A stretch of DNA of 64,000 nt from JBGPGW01 sp046349515 (GTDB lineage Bacteria > Pseudomonadota > Alphaproteobacteria > CADEGL01), in NCBI GenBank assembly GCA_046349515.1, contig JAXMCE010000001.1:434001-498000 (forward strand), given 5' to 3'. The notes under the pieces are model-generated. The model made no database searches. It worked only from the letters and a program-made list of their open reading frames with translations, and was not told the DNA's origin. The position numbers were made by a program, and so were the translations under genes. Shown here one piece after another: positions 51,803 to 60,887 of the stretch (positions are counted from its first letter, which is position 1; each line of letters opens with the position of its first letter).

Positions 51803-53141
51803 ACCACGCCCCGGAGAGTGGTTCCGGCGGCGAAAACCGGCAGGTTAAGGGTTTAAAAGCCGCGAGAGCGCGGCTTACCTCCCCAAAATGTGGGGCCGCG
51901 ATCAGGTCCGGGCCACGCCACGCGGCCGGAAGGGTCGGGCAGACGTCCTGCGGGACCGAGGCCGCGCGATTCTCGCAATGCACCCTCGCCTCCCGCGACT
52001 GGCCCAAGGGGCCGACCCTCAGCGCCCTGCCCCTGGGGACGGCGCGTCCCGACCAGACGAGCGAGAACCGATCGTCCCAACGCACGGCGCGGCCCGCGAC
52101 GAGTGGAACGGCGCCGGCCATCGCCGCGGGTTCGCGCGACACGAGCCACGCGTCACGCCCGCGCGCGATTCGGCAGCCGCCGAGCGTGAACCCTCGCGCC
52201 GTCCCATCCATGAACGCGCGGGCAAGGCGCGCCAACCGGCCATAGCGCGGCGGGTAGGCGGCTCCGCCGATGGTCTGGAGGATGGATGCGAGCGCGCGGA
52301 GCGCCGTGGGCTCGGCCGCGCACCGCCACGCGTCGCCATCGATCGCGCAGAATCCCGCGGGATGAAGGCGCACGGCCCGCGCGAGGAGTGCCGCGACCTC
52401 GGCCTCGGAGGCCGCGCGGGCCGCGGCCATGTGGCGCGCCGTGCCCGTGAGGCGCTCGACCGTCAGCCCCTCGGCCGCGAGCGCGTCGTGCAAGCGACGT
52501 AGGCGGATACGCGCATGCGCCGTGTTCTCGTTCGTCGGGTCATCGACCCAATCCTGGCCGGCCTCGCGCAAGGTCGCGGCAAGACGCGCGCGCGGCACGG
52601 CGAGCAGCGGACGCAGCAACCTGACCGACGGCAGCTCGCTCACCCCCGCCATGCCGGCGAGGCCGTCGATTCCGCTGCCGCGCGCCAGGCGAAGGAGAAA
52701 CGTCTCCGCCTGATCCTCTGCCTGATGGGCCAACGCCAGGTGAAGGACTCCATGCCGCTCGCACCACGCGGCCAGCAAGCTATAGCGCGCGGCCCGCGCC
52801 TCGCTCTGCAGGTTGGCCTTGGGCTTGGGCCCGGTCCAGACGAGGGTCCGGTGCGCGATGCCGCGCGCGGCGAGCCAACGGCGGACGCGGCGCGCCTCCG
52901 CGCGCGACTCGGGCCGCAATCCGTGGTCGACCGTCAGCGCGGTGATGCGACCGCCGCGGGATTCGGCCCAGCGTTGCGCGAGGAGCGCGAGCGCCATGCT
53001 GTCGCGGCCGCCCGAAACGGCGACCGCCAGGTGCGGGCGCGACTCGAAGGGGCCGAACGACGCCATGAGCCGCGCGAATTCCGCGCGCGCGACGGGCCGC
53101 CCGGACAGCGCGCTCACTCCGCGCACCGCGCCGTCGCTCAC
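51768..53141 (-). CDS. tilS: tRNA(Ile)-lysidine synthetase TilS
   Basis: A 457-residue N-type ATP pyrophosphatase that converts C34 of the tRNA-Ile CAU anticodon to lysidine. The PP-loop is VAVSGGRDSMALALL, with HLALAHQAEDQAETFLLRLARGSG (LAHQAxDQAET) downstream. The rest is the weakly conserved C-terminal domain. It overlaps cpoB by 4 bp at its start (ATGA-type coupling). Confidence 0.93.
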   Translation of the reverse strand: MSDGAVRGVSALSGRPVARAEFARLMASFGPFESRPHLAVAVSGGRDSMALALLAQRWAESRGGRITALTVDHGLRPESRAEARRVRRWLAARGIAHRTLVWTGPKPKANLQSEARAARYSLLAAWCERHGVLHLALAHQAEDQAETFLLRLARGSGIDGLAGMAGVSELPSVRLLRPLLAVPRARLAATLREAGQDWVDDPTNENTAHARIRLRRLHDALAAEGLTVERLTGTARHMAAARAASEAEVAALLARAVRLHPAGFCAIDGDAWRCAAEPTALRALASILQTIGGAAYPPRYGRLARLARAFMDGTARGFTLGGCRIARGRDAWLVSREPAAMAGAVPLVAGRAVRWDDRFSLVWSGRAVPRGRALRVGPLGQSREARVHCENRAASVPQDVCPTLPAAWRGPDLIAAPHFGEVSRALAAFKPLTCRFSPPEPLSGAWFAVVSRGGYTI

Positions 53142-54073
53142 TTGCAGCCGAGGCGTCCGCTTTCCGAGGCCGCGTTCTGCTTCAGCGACGAGGGCGAGCC
53201 CGGATACTGCGAGGCGAACTGCTTGAAGGCCGCGCAGGCGTCATCCTTCTTGCCCAAATTGGCGAGCGAGATGCCGAGCTTGACGAGACTGTCCGGCGCC
53301 TTCGCGCCGTCGGGGAATTTCTGGTAGCTGGAGGCGAAGTCGATCGCCGATTTCGCGTAGTCCTTGCCGACGAAGGCGATCTGGCCGAGCCAGAAATACG
53401 CGTTGCCGGTGAGCGCATGGGTGGGATGGAGCTCGGCGAACGCGCGCAAATTTCGCTCGGCCTGGGGATAGTCGTTCTTGTTGAGGAACTCGAAGGCGTA
53501 ACGGAACTGCTCCTCGGGTGAGCCGGCCGGCAGGGCCGCGCGGCCCGGCTGGGCGGTTGCGACCTTGGCACCGCCCGCCGGGGCCTGTCCCGGCGGCGGG
53601 GTCGGAATGATGATCGTTCCCTGATCGGATGAGGGTTTCGCATCGCTCGCTTGCGGGCGGGCCCCTGGCGGTGGCTGGCCTTGGGCCGCCACGCCGCCGC
53701 GCCCGTCCTCGATCGACTTCAGGCGGAAATCGACGTCGCTCGACTGCTTTTCCATCCGCTTGTCGATCTGGCCCAGGCGAAACGAGATCTCCTCGAGCCG
53801 CCCGGTCAGGTCCCGGAACGAATTCTCGAGCGCCGCAATGCGGCCTTCCATCTGCACGAGCGCCGCCGAAGACGCATCGCCCGCCGGCGCCGCGCCCGCC
53901 GGCGCCGATCCGGCACGCCCCGCCTGGCGCTGCATGATCGCCAAATCGCGCTCGAGCCGGTCGATGCGGTTCTGCAAGTCGCGCGGGTCGCTCTGTGCCT
54001 CGGCCATCCGCGCGACGGAGACGAGCGCGAGGATGACAGCGAGCCCGCAAAGGCTGGGACGCCAAGGTTTCAT
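53138..54073 (-). CDS. cpoB: Tol-Pal system coordinator CpoB (YbgF)
   Basis: A 311-residue periplasmic protein. A signal peptide (MKPWRPSLCGLAVILALVSVARMAEA) is followed by a coiled coil (NRIDRLERDLAIMQRQ; LEEISFRLGQIDKRMEK), a Pro/Ala linker, and TPR repeats at the C-terminus (YAFEFLNKNDYPQAERNLRAF, AYFWLGQIAFVGKDYAKSA). CpoB links Tol to peptidoglycan synthesis. GAGG lies before ATG 54073. Gene order pal-cpoB-tilS is typical. Confidence 0.92.
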   Translation of the reverse strand: MKPWRPSLCGLAVILALVSVARMAEAQSDPRDLQNRIDRLERDLAIMQRQAGRAGSAPAGAAPAGDASSAALVQMEGRIAALENSFRDLTGRLEEISFRLGQIDKRMEKQSSDVDFRLKSIEDGRGGVAAQGQPPPGARPQASDAKPSSDQGTIIIPTPPPGQAPAGGAKVATAQPGRAALPAGSPEEQFRYAFEFLNKNDYPQAERNLRAFAELHPTHALTGNAYFWLGQIAFVGKDYAKSAIDFASSYQKFPDGAKAPDSLVKLGISLANLGKKDDACAAFKQFASQYPGSPSSLKQNAASESGRLGCK

Positions 54074-54163
54074 GGTCCGCCTCATGAATCGGGGACAACG
54101 CGGACGGGCAGCGCCCCCGTCCACGGTCCAGCCATGCTGCGCGGCATTTTAGACAAAACTAAG

Positions 54164-54207
54164 GCGCCCACCCAGCCAGAGCCCGAGGCTGCAGGCTGGG
54201 TGGGCGC
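54164..54207 (-). terminator. Strong hairpin terminator downstream of pal
   Basis: A perfect 14-bp stem (54164-54177 with 54194-54207), 16-nt loop. On the minus strand it starts about 30 nt after the pal stop and is followed by CTTAGTTTTG, a moderate U-rich tract. It separates pal from cpoB. Confidence 0.7.
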
Positions 54208-54237
54208 ATCGCAATTCGTCGGCGCTCGTCGGCCGCC

Positions 54238-54753
54238 CTAGTTCACGACGGCGACGCCGCGGCGATTCTTGGCCCAGGCTTCCTCGGTCGAGCCGAGAAC
54301 GGCCGGACGCTCCTTGCCGTAGCTGATCGTCGAGAGGCGCTGCGGATTGACGCCACGCGCGATGAGATAGTTCTTCACCGAGTTCGCGCGCCGCTCGCCA
54401 AGCGCGAAATTGTATTCGCGCGTGCCGCGCTCGTCGCAATTGCCCTCGATGACCATCGTCACGCTCGGATTTTTCGCGAGCCACTGCGACCAGCCATCGA
54501 GCGTCTTGGTCGCGTCGGCGCGAATGTCGGACTTGTCGGTGTCGAAATACACGCGGTCGCCGTACTGCTTGTTGAGGTCTTCTTGCGAGCCGGCACGCGG
54601 GCCACCCGACACCGATGGCGCCATTGCGGTTCCCGGCGCGGTCGACGTTCCACCACTTCCCGTTGAGGCCGTTGCCTTGTCGGGAGTCGATTCGCACGCT
54701 CCCAGCAACATCACCGCGACGACAGCGCTCAACAATCCTTTGATCACAGTCAT
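54238..54753 (-). CDS. pal: Peptidoglycan-associated lipoprotein Pal
   Basis: A 171-residue outer-membrane lipoprotein. Signal peptide with lipobox MLLGAC, a Ser/Gly/Thr/Pro linker, then an OmpA-like peptidoglycan-binding domain: VYFDTDKSDIRADATKTLDG, IEGNCDERGTREYNFALGERRA, with the Asp and Arg that bind diaminopimelate, and NPQRLSTISYGKERP. It anchors Tol to the cell wall. AGGGAGAG precedes the ATG. It has its own candidate promoter. Confidence 0.95.
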   Translation of the reverse strand: MTVIKGLLSAVVAVMLLGACESTPDKATASTGSGGTSTAPGTAMAPSVSGGPRAGSQEDLNKQYGDRVYFDTDKSDIRADATKTLDGWSQWLAKNPSVTMVIEGNCDERGTREYNFALGERRANSVKNYLIARGVNPQRLSTISYGKERPAVLGSTEEAWAKNRRGVAVVN

Positions 54754-54857
54754 GGTCTCTCCCTCACAACGACGGCTACATCCACACACTGCTTGGCCCG
54801 CTCTACGCGCGCCTTATCGTTTCGCACCGCACATGAGTGCCCCACCCAGCCGCATAC

Positions 54858-54867
54858 ACCATATATA
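54858..54867 (-). promoter_or_regulatory. TATATATGGT element in the pal leader
   Basis: Minus strand reads CACATATATATGGTGTA around this 10-mer. The same TATATATGGT occurs upstream of yebC at 61683-61692 in a similar context. Here it lies about 105 bp before the pal start and just downstream of the predicted pal start of transcription. Confidence 0.35.
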
Positions 54868-54878
54868 TGTGCGATTGC

Positions 54879-54907
54879 ACTATAGGTCCCGAGTCCTAGG
54901 GAATCAA
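54879..54907 (-). promoter_or_regulatory. Candidate pal promoter
   Basis: Minus strand TTGATT (54902-54907), exactly 17 bp, TATAGT (54879-54884, five-of-six). The -35 lies within the last codons of tolB. This fits separate transcription of pal as seen in other bacteria. Confidence 0.55.
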
Positions 54908-56221
54908 GGGTGACCAGGCCGGATCCGAGCCATCGAGCGGCGTCACGATCTCGCGCTCGTTGTGTCCGGTGAGGTCGATCGAATAGAGCCGCGCGTTCCC
55001 TCCCTGTCCGCGCGCATCCATGGGCGACTGCCGGAAATACATGAGGACGCGCCCGTTCGGCGCCCATGTCGGTCCCTCGACGAGGAAGCCGTTCGTCAAG
55101 AGACGCTCGCCCGAGCCGTCCGGCCGCATCACGCCGATGAAGAACTGGCCCTGGTGGATCTTCGTGAACGCGATGAGATCGCCGCGCGGCGACCACACGG
55201 GTGTCGCGTAGCGTCCCTGACCGAAGCTGATCCGGCGCACGTTGGAGCCGTCGGCGTCCATGACGTAGAGCTGCTGGCTGCCGCCGCGGTCGGAGTTGAA
55301 CACGATCTGCTTGCCGTCCGGCGAATAGGCCGGCGAGGTGTCGATCGCGTTGCCGGACGTCAAGCGCGTGACCCGGCGCGTGCGCAGGTCCATGACGTAG
55401 ATGTCCGTGTTGCCGTCCTGCGCCATGCTCAAGATGATCTTGTTGCCGTCGGGCGAGAAGCGCGGCGCGAAGGTCATGCCGGGGAAATCGCCGAGCACCT
55501 CCTGCTTGCCGCTGTCGACGCTGAGGAGATAGACGCGCGCGCGCTCGTTCACATAGGCGAAATAGGTGATCTCCTGAAGCGTCGGCGAGAAGCGCGGCGT
55601 CAGGGTGAGATACCGGCCGTCGGTGAGGAACCGGTGGTTGGCGCCGTCCTGGTCCATGATCGCGAGGCGCTTCTGCCGGCGGTTCGCAGGACCGCTCTCC
55701 GAGATGTAGACGACGCGCGTGTCGAAATAGCCTTCCTCGCCCGTCAGGCGCTTGTAGACCGCATCGGCGATCTTGTGGGCGAGCCGCCGCCAATACTGCG
55801 GCGCCGCGGAGTAGGCGTAGCCCAGCATCTGCTGGCCGCCGAACACATCCCACAGCCGGAACTCGACGCGGAGCTGGCCGTCGGCCTGGAGCTTTGCGGT
55901 GCCGGTGACGAGAGCCGTCGCGTTGATCGTGCGCCACTCTCCGAAATTGGGCGCGACCCGGAGCGAGGCCGGCGACTGGATGAACGCCTTGGGGTCGATC
56001 GACTTGAAGAGACCGGAGCGGTCGAGGTCGGCGGAGATGACACCCGCGATGTCCTGGCCGACCTGAGTCTCCTGCGGGTTGTCACCGAACAGGCTGGTGA
56101 TGGCGACCGGCATCGGCGCGCGATACCCTTCGGTGATGTCGACATGGAGATCGGCCCGCGCCGGCCCCGCGAATGCGAGGAGAGCGAGCAGGAGAATCGT
56201 GATTCGATGCCAGAGCTTCAT
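54896..56221 (-). CDS. tolB: Tol-Pal beta-propeller protein TolB
   Basis: A 441-residue periplasmic protein. Signal peptide ends ARA before DLHVDITEG. An N-terminal TolB_N domain (QVGQDIAGVISADLDRSGLFKS) precedes a six-blade propeller made of repeated segments such as TRLTSGNAIDTSPAYSPDGKQIVF. It binds Pal and TolA. It follows tolA by 2 bp. Confidence 0.96.
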   Translation of the reverse strand: MKLWHRITILLLALLAFAGPARADLHVDITEGYRAPMPVAITSLFGDNPQETQVGQDIAGVISADLDRSGLFKSIDPKAFIQSPASLRVAPNFGEWRTINATALVTGTAKLQADGQLRVEFRLWDVFGGQQMLGYAYSAAPQYWRRLAHKIADAVYKRLTGEEGYFDTRVVYISESGPANRRQKRLAIMDQDGANHRFLTDGRYLTLTPRFSPTLQEITYFAYVNERARVYLLSVDSGKQEVLGDFPGMTFAPRFSPDGNKIILSMAQDGNTDIYVMDLRTRRVTRLTSGNAIDTSPAYSPDGKQIVFNSDRGGSQQLYVMDADGSNVRRISFGQGRYATPVWSPRGDLIAFTKIHQGQFFIGVMRPDGSGERLLTNGFLVEGPTWAPNGRVLMYFRQSPMDARGQGGNARLYSIDLTGHNEREIVTPLDGSDPAWSPLIP

Positions 56222-56223
56222 GG

Positions 56224-57066
56224 TCAGACCAGATCCTTGGGATTGAAGGTCAATGTCATGTCACGCCAGATGTCGTAGCTGTCGACGGGCAGCTTGAGCG
56301 GATTGCAGCGCGGATTGCGCACCGCGCGAATCGCGCTTTCCGCGAACGCGCGATAGAACGAGTCGCTCGCCATGCGCGCGCTGTCGACAGGCTCGGCGCG
56401 CAACACCGTGCCGTCGGGGCCGAGCTGCATGTGGATATCGACGATCATGTTCTGAACGTCCTTGGCCCCGATGGGGACGTTCCAGCAGCCCGCGATCTGC
56501 TGGCGAACGAGGTCGCTCAGCTGCTGCTCGCGGCGCGCGCGCTCGACGTTGGAAATCTGCTGGCGGTCCTTCTGCGGCGCGTCGCTCGTCTTTTGCGCGG
56601 GTTCGGGTTTGGGCGCCTCCTGCTTCAGCTGCTCGACCGTCTTCAGCACGTTGGCCATCAGGTTCTTCGTCGGCGGCGCGGGCTTCTCCTTGAGGACGGG
56701 CCGCACCTGGGGTTCGGCCTGCGGCGTGGGTTTCGCCGAATCCTTGGGGGGCTCGGGTTTGGGGGGCGCCGGCTTCGTCGGCAGCGGAATCGCCTCGGCC
56801 TCCTGCTCGGCCGCGGGTGCTGGAGCCGGCGGCGGCGACGAGGGCGGCGGGGGCGGCGCCTTGGCCTCCTTCGGTTCCGCTTTGGGCTCGGCTTTCGGTT
56901 CCGACTTCTCGGGCTCGGGCGTCGGATGGGGTGCGAGGTTCACGACCTCGACGGGGATCGCCATCTCGGGAAGCGGCCGGTCGCGATTGATCAACGGCCA
57001 GCCGATCCACGCGAACAGCACGACCGCGAGGTGCAGGACCGCCGAAAGGATCGCGCCGGTGCGCAT
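56224..57066 (-). CDS. tolA: Tol-Pal energy-transducing linker TolA
   Basis: A 280-residue protein. One N-terminal membrane helix (AILSAVLHLAVVLFAWIGWPL), a long low-complexity Pro/Ala/Glu/Lys region spanning about residues 50-190 (PKAEPKAEPKEAKAPPPPP), and a C-terminal TonB-like domain (DIHMQLGPDGTVLRAEPVDS, NPRCNPLKLP). It spans the periplasm. It follows tolR by 4 bp. Confidence 0.93.
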   Translation of the reverse strand: MRTGAILSAVLHLAVVLFAWIGWPLINRDRPLPEMAIPVEVVNLAPHPTPEPEKSEPKAEPKAEPKEAKAPPPPPSSPPPAPAPAAEQEAEAIPLPTKPAPPKPEPPKDSAKPTPQAEPQVRPVLKEKPAPPTKNLMANVLKTVEQLKQEAPKPEPAQKTSDAPQKDRQQISNVERARREQQLSDLVRQQIAGCWNVPIGAKDVQNMIVDIHMQLGPDGTVLRAEPVDSARMASDSFYRAFAESAIRAVRNPRCNPLKLPVDSYDIWRDMTLTFNPKDLV

Positions 57067-57070
57067 CGCC

Positions 57071-57529
57071 CTAGTTCTTCTTGCCCTTGGCTGGCGTGCC
57101 CGCCTGCGGCAGCTCCGCGATCAGCGCCACCTTGGTGAAGCCGGCCGTGCTGAGACTCCCCATGACCTCGAGCACGCGGCCGTAGTCGACCGCCTTGTCA
57201 CCCCGCACGAAGATGCGCGTGTCGAGCTTGTTCGCGGTGATGGCGCTGAGCTTGGGCGCCAAGCTGTCGATGCCGATCTCCGAATCCTGGAGAAAGATCT
57301 TGCCGTCGCCCTTCACGCTCACGACCAGCGGCTCGCCGGGATCGGTGATGGGCTTGGCCTCCGTCTTCGGCAGGTCGACCGGAACGCCCACGGTGAGAAG
57401 CGGCGCCGTCACCATGAAGATGATGAGGAGGACAAGCATCACGTCGACGAGCGGCGTCACGTTGATCTCGTGCATCGGGCGGTATTGGCCCTTGCGCCCG
57501 CCCTTGGCGTTCGAGAGCTGCATGGCCAT
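57071..57529 (-). CDS. tolR: Tol-Pal membrane protein TolR
   Basis: A 152-residue ExbD-like protein: cytoplasmic N-terminus (PMHEINVTPLVDVMLVLLIIFM, the single helix carrying the functional Asp) and a periplasmic domain ending in FTKVALIAELPQ. ATG 57529 is 2 bp after the tolQ stop. Confidence 0.95.
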   Translation of the reverse strand: MAMQLSNAKGGRKGQYRPMHEINVTPLVDVMLVLLIIFMVTAPLLTVGVPVDLPKTEAKPITDPGEPLVVSVKGDGKIFLQDSEIGIDSLAPKLSAITANKLDTRIFVRGDKAVDYGRVLEVMGSLSTAGFTKVALIAELPQAGTPAKGKKN

Positions 57530-57531
57530 GG

Positions 57532-58263
57532 CTAGCTCCGCTCCTCGAGCTGGCGGGAGAGCACGGCGCTGAACTCGCCCGCGAAGGCCTCGAGGCGCGC
57601 GGCATAGCGCGTCAGATCGCCCGAGATCTTGTTGTAGGCGATCACCGCCGGCACCGCGGCGACGAGGCCCAAGGCCGTGGCGAAGAGCGCCTCGGCGATG
57701 CCGGGCGCGACGACGGCGAGACTCGTGTTCTTCGAGATCGCGATCGACTGGAAGCTGTTCATGATGCCCCACACCGTGCCGAAGAGCCCGATGAAGGGCG
57801 CCGTCGACCCGACCGAGGCGAGGAACGTCATGTAGCGCTCGAGCCGCTCCATCTCGCGCGTGACGGTGATCGCCATGACGCGCTCGGTGCGCTCCTTCAA
57901 GGTCTGCTTGGCGGTTTCGTCCTTGATGCGCCCGCGCGCGAGCGCCCGGCGCCATTCCGCCATGGCGGCGGAGAACACGGCCGTCATGGGATCGAGCGGC
58001 CGGCCGCCGACGCGGTCGTAGAGCTCATCGAGCGACCCGCCCGACCAGAACGATTCCTCGAAATGGGCGGTGCGCCCGTTGATCCGGCGGATGCGGAGAC
58101 TCTTCTCGAAGATGATCGTCCAGCACCAGAAGGACGCGAAGACGAGCGCCGTCATGACGAGCTTGACGATGACGTCGGCCCGCAGGAACAGGGACCAAAA
58201 CGACAAATCATAGGCGGCGACCGAGCCTGCAAGCGCGGCCGTCTGAACTGCTGATGTCTCCAT
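57532..58263 (-). CDS. tolQ: Tol-Pal proton channel TolQ
   Basis: A 243-residue MotA/ExbB-family protein with three membrane helices: near residue 20-45 (DVIVKLVMTALVFASFWCW), and two in the conserved part (VGSTAPFIGLFGTVWGIMNSF and GIAEALFATALGLVAAVPAVIAYN). With TolR it uses the proton-motive force. It follows ybgC by 22 bp. Confidence 0.95.
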   Translation of the reverse strand: METSAVQTAALAGSVAAYDLSFWSLFLRADVIVKLVMTALVFASFWCWTIIFEKSLRIRRINGRTAHFEESFWSGGSLDELYDRVGGRPLDPMTAVFSAAMAEWRRALARGRIKDETAKQTLKERTERVMAITVTREMERLERYMTFLASVGSTAPFIGLFGTVWGIMNSFQSIAISKNTSLAVVAPGIAEALFATALGLVAAVPAVIAYNKISGDLTRYAARLEAFAGEFSAVLSRQLEERS

Positions 58264-58285
58264 AATGCTCAGTCTCGCATTGTTG

Positions 58286-58717
58286 CTAGGACGGTGACGA
58301 AAACGCAGTGCGAAGCATGGGCGGCAGACGCGCGGGCCGCCCCGTCCGGTTGATGCAGGCCAGGCGCACATGGAGGCGCGTGACGGTCGTCCCATCGCGG
58401 CGGATGTCCTGATCCGCGTCCAGCGTGGCGCCGCCGACACGCGTGACCCGCGTGTGGACCTCGAGCGCGTCGTCAAGACGCGCCGGGTGGAGGTAGTCGA
58501 CGCGGCAGCTCCTCACCGCGAAGGCCAGGCCCGCGAGCGAATCGAGCCGCGTGTGGTCGAAGCCGCGCGCGCGCAGCATCTCCGTCCGCGCGCGTTCGGC
58601 GAATTTGAGGTAATTGGCGTAGTAGACGATGCCGGCCGCGTCCGTGTCCTCGTAGTAGACGCGGAGGGGAAAGACGTGATGCGCCGGAGCGGCGGGCGGT
58701 TGCGCGACGCTAGCCAT
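58286..58717 (-). CDS. ybgC: Tol-Pal-associated acyl-CoA thioesterase YbgC
   Basis: A 143-residue 4-hydroxybenzoyl-CoA-thioesterase-type hot-dog protein: LRVYYEDTDAAGIVYYANYLKFAERART contains the active-site Asp. ATG 58717 has GAGGG upstream. It overlaps the ruvB 3' end by 8 bp, linking the ruv and tol blocks in one transcript. Confidence 0.92.
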   Translation of the reverse strand: MASVAQPPAAPAHHVFPLRVYYEDTDAAGIVYYANYLKFAERARTEMLRARGFDHTRLDSLAGLAFAVRSCRVDYLHPARLDDALEVHTRVTRVGGATLDADQDIRRDGTTVTRLHVRLACINRTGRPARLPPMLRTAFSSPS

Positions 58718-59768
58718 CGGCGCCCTCATCGGCCCCGGAGAGAAGGTCCAGCTGCGCGCGCTCGCGCGCGGGTGCCGTGAGCCCCAGGCGGCGATAGCCC
58801 TGATCGGTCAGCATGCGCCCCCGCGGCGTGCGCTGCACGAGGCCCTGCTGGATGAGGAACGGCTCGATCACCTCCTCGATCACGTCGCGCTGCTCAGCCA
58901 AGGCCGCGGACAGCGTCTCGGCCCCGACCGGCCCGCCCGAATAGTGCTCCGCGATGCAACCGAGATAGCGCCTGTCCATGGCGTCGAGGCCGTGGCCGTC
59001 GACCTCCATGCGGCGGAGGGCGGCATCGGCCGCGGCGCGGTCGATGCGCGCGGTGCCGTCGACGGAGGCGAAGTCGCGCACGCGGCGGAGAAGCCGCATG
59101 GCGATGCGCGGCGTCCCGCGCGAGCGGCGTGCGATCTCCTCCGCGCCATCCGCGCCGAGCGCCATGCCGAGAAGCCTGGCGCCGCGCGCGACGATGTGGC
59201 CAAGGTCGGCCGGCGTGTAGAAATCGAGCCGCAAGGGGATGCCGAAGCGCTCGCGCAAGGGGGTGGTCACGAGGCCCGTCCGGGTCGTGGCCCCGATGAG
59301 CGTGAAAGGCGGCAGATCGATGCGCACCGAGCGCGCCGCCGGCCCCTCCCCGATCATGAGGTCGAGCTGGAAGTCCTCCATGGCCGGATAGAGGATCTCC
59401 TCGACCGCGGGATTCAGGCGGTGGATCTCGTCGATGAAGAGCACGTCGCGCGCCTCGAGGTTGGTGAGGAGTGCGGCGAGATCGCCCGCGCGCGCGATGA
59501 CGGGGCCGGAGGTCGCGCGGAAGTTGACGCCGAGTTCGCGCGCGACGATCTGGGCGAGCGTGGTCTTGCCGAGCCCCGGGGGCCCGTGGAAGAGCACGTG
59601 GTCGAGCGCTTGGCGCCGAGCGCGTGCCGCCGTGATGAAGACGCGCAAATTCTCGCGCAGTTGCGCCTGGCCCACGAAGTCGTCGAGGGCCGTCGGGCGA
59701 AGCGGATTGCCGTCCGCCTCCTCGCCCGGCCTCTGTTGCGCGGCGCTCACGATGCGCTCGGCGCTCAT
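58710..59768 (-). CDS. ruvB: Holliday junction helicase RuvB
   Basis: A 352-residue AAA+ motor: RPTALDDFVGQAQLRENL, Walker A HGPPGLGKTTLAQIVA, Walker B LFIDEIHRLNPAVEE, sensor GATTRTGLVTTPLRERFG, and a winged-helix C-terminus (LIQQGLVQRTPRGRML). It overlaps ruvA by 4 bp. Confidence 0.97.
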   Translation of the reverse strand: MSAERIVSAAQQRPGEEADGNPLRPTALDDFVGQAQLRENLRVFITAARARRQALDHVLFHGPPGLGKTTLAQIVARELGVNFRATSGPVIARAGDLAALLTNLEARDVLFIDEIHRLNPAVEEILYPAMEDFQLDLMIGEGPAARSVRIDLPPFTLIGATTRTGLVTTPLRERFGIPLRLDFYTPADLGHIVARGARLLGMALGADGAEEIARRSRGTPRIAMRLLRRVRDFASVDGTARIDRAAADAALRRMEVDGHGLDAMDRRYLGCIAEHYSGGPVGAETLSAALAEQRDVIEEVIEPFLIQQGLVQRTPRGRMLTDQGYRRLGLTAPARERAQLDLLSGADEGADG

Positions 59769-60367
59769 GACGCGAGCTCCTTAAGACCCGCGCGCACGAG
59801 CGCCTCGACGCTGGCCTCGGCCCCGAGCCGCTCGGAGGCGTGGCTGACGGCGCCGAACGCCTCGGTCCGGCCGTAACCGAGATTGACGAGCGCCGAAATG
59901 GCGTCGGTCGAGGCGCCGCCCGCGACCGGGCGCGTCCCGCGCGGCAGGCCCGCATCGGCCGCGATCTCGCCCACCTTGTCCTTGAGCTCGTTGACGAGGC
60001 GCGCCGCGAGCTTGGGGCCGACGCCGTCGGCCCGCGTGAGAAGCGTCTTGTCCTGCGCCGCGACCGCGCGCGCGATCTCGTCGGGCGCCAAGGTCGAGAG
60101 GAGCGCCAGGGCGATCCGCGCGCCCACGCCCTGGACGGTCATGAGGAGGCGGAACCACTGCCGCTCCGACGAGTCGCCGAAGCCATAGAGAACGATGCGA
60201 TCCTCGCGAATCGTCGTCTCGACGAAGAGCGTCGCGGACCCGCCCGGCGCCGGCAGGCGACCGAGCGTGCGCCGCGAGCAGGCCAAAGCATAACCAACGC
60301 CCGCGACATCGAGGATGAGTCCGTCGCCATCGAGCGAATCGACGAGGCCGGTCAGCTTCGCGATCAT
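59765..60367 (-). CDS. ruvA: Holliday junction-binding protein RuvA
   Basis: A 200-residue protein: OB-fold N-terminus (MIAKLTGLVDSLDGDGLILD), helix-hairpin-helix motifs (LLMTVQGVGARIALALL; RADGVGPKLAARLVNELK) and a C-terminal domain that binds RuvB. It overlaps ruvC by 4 bp. Confidence 0.96.
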   Translation of the reverse strand: MIAKLTGLVDSLDGDGLILDVAGVGYALACSRRTLGRLPAPGGSATLFVETTIREDRIVLYGFGDSSERQWFRLLMTVQGVGARIALALLSTLAPDEIARAVAAQDKTLLTRADGVGPKLAARLVNELKDKVGEIAADAGLPRGTRPVAGGASTDAISALVNLGYGRTEAFGAVSHASERLGAEASVEALVRAGLKELAS

Positions 60368-60879
60368 GGCCGTTCCTCCACCTCGGCCACGCGTGCCGAG
60401 ATCCGTGCGCGGGACGCGCGGTGGTGCGCGTGGCAGATCGCGATGGCCAACGCATCGGCCGCGTCGGCGCCGGCTATCGCGCAGCCAGGCAAAAGGACGC
60501 GCACCATGCGTTCGACCTGCCCCTTCTCCGCGTGCCCGGTCCCGACGATCGACTTCTTGACGAGGTTGGGCGCGTACTCGGCGACCGGGACGCCAAGCCG
60601 CGCGGGTGCCAGCATCACCACCCCCCGCGCCATGCCGAGCTTCAAGGTCGAGGACGCGTTCCGGTTGACGAAGGTCGCCTCGACCGCCGCCTCGTCCGGC
60701 CGGTAGTCCTCGATGAGCGCCGCGAGCCCGTCGTGAAGCGCCGCGAGGCGTCGAGCGATCGGCTCGTCATCGGCCGTCTCGATGACGCCGTTGCCGAGAT
60801 GGGACAGGCGGCTGCCCTCGACGACAATGACACCCCAGCCGGTACGGCGCAGACCAGGATCGAGCCCGAGCAGTCGCAT
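60364..60879 (-). CDS. ruvC: Holliday junction resolvase RuvC
   Basis: A 171-residue endonuclease. Catalytic acids: Asp in LLGLDPGLRRTGWG, Glu in AAVEATFVNRN, and Asp in GADAADALAIAICHAH. It starts 8 bp after yebC. Confidence 0.96.
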   Translation of the reverse strand: MRLLGLDPGLRRTGWGVIVVEGSRLSHLGNGVIETADDEPIARRLAALHDGLAALIEDYRPDEAAVEATFVNRNASSTLKLGMARGVVMLAPARLGVPVAEYAPNLVKKSIVGTGHAEKGQVERMVRVLLPGCAIAGADAADALAIAICHAHHRASRARISARVAEVEERP

Positions 60880-60887
60880 GCGCCCTC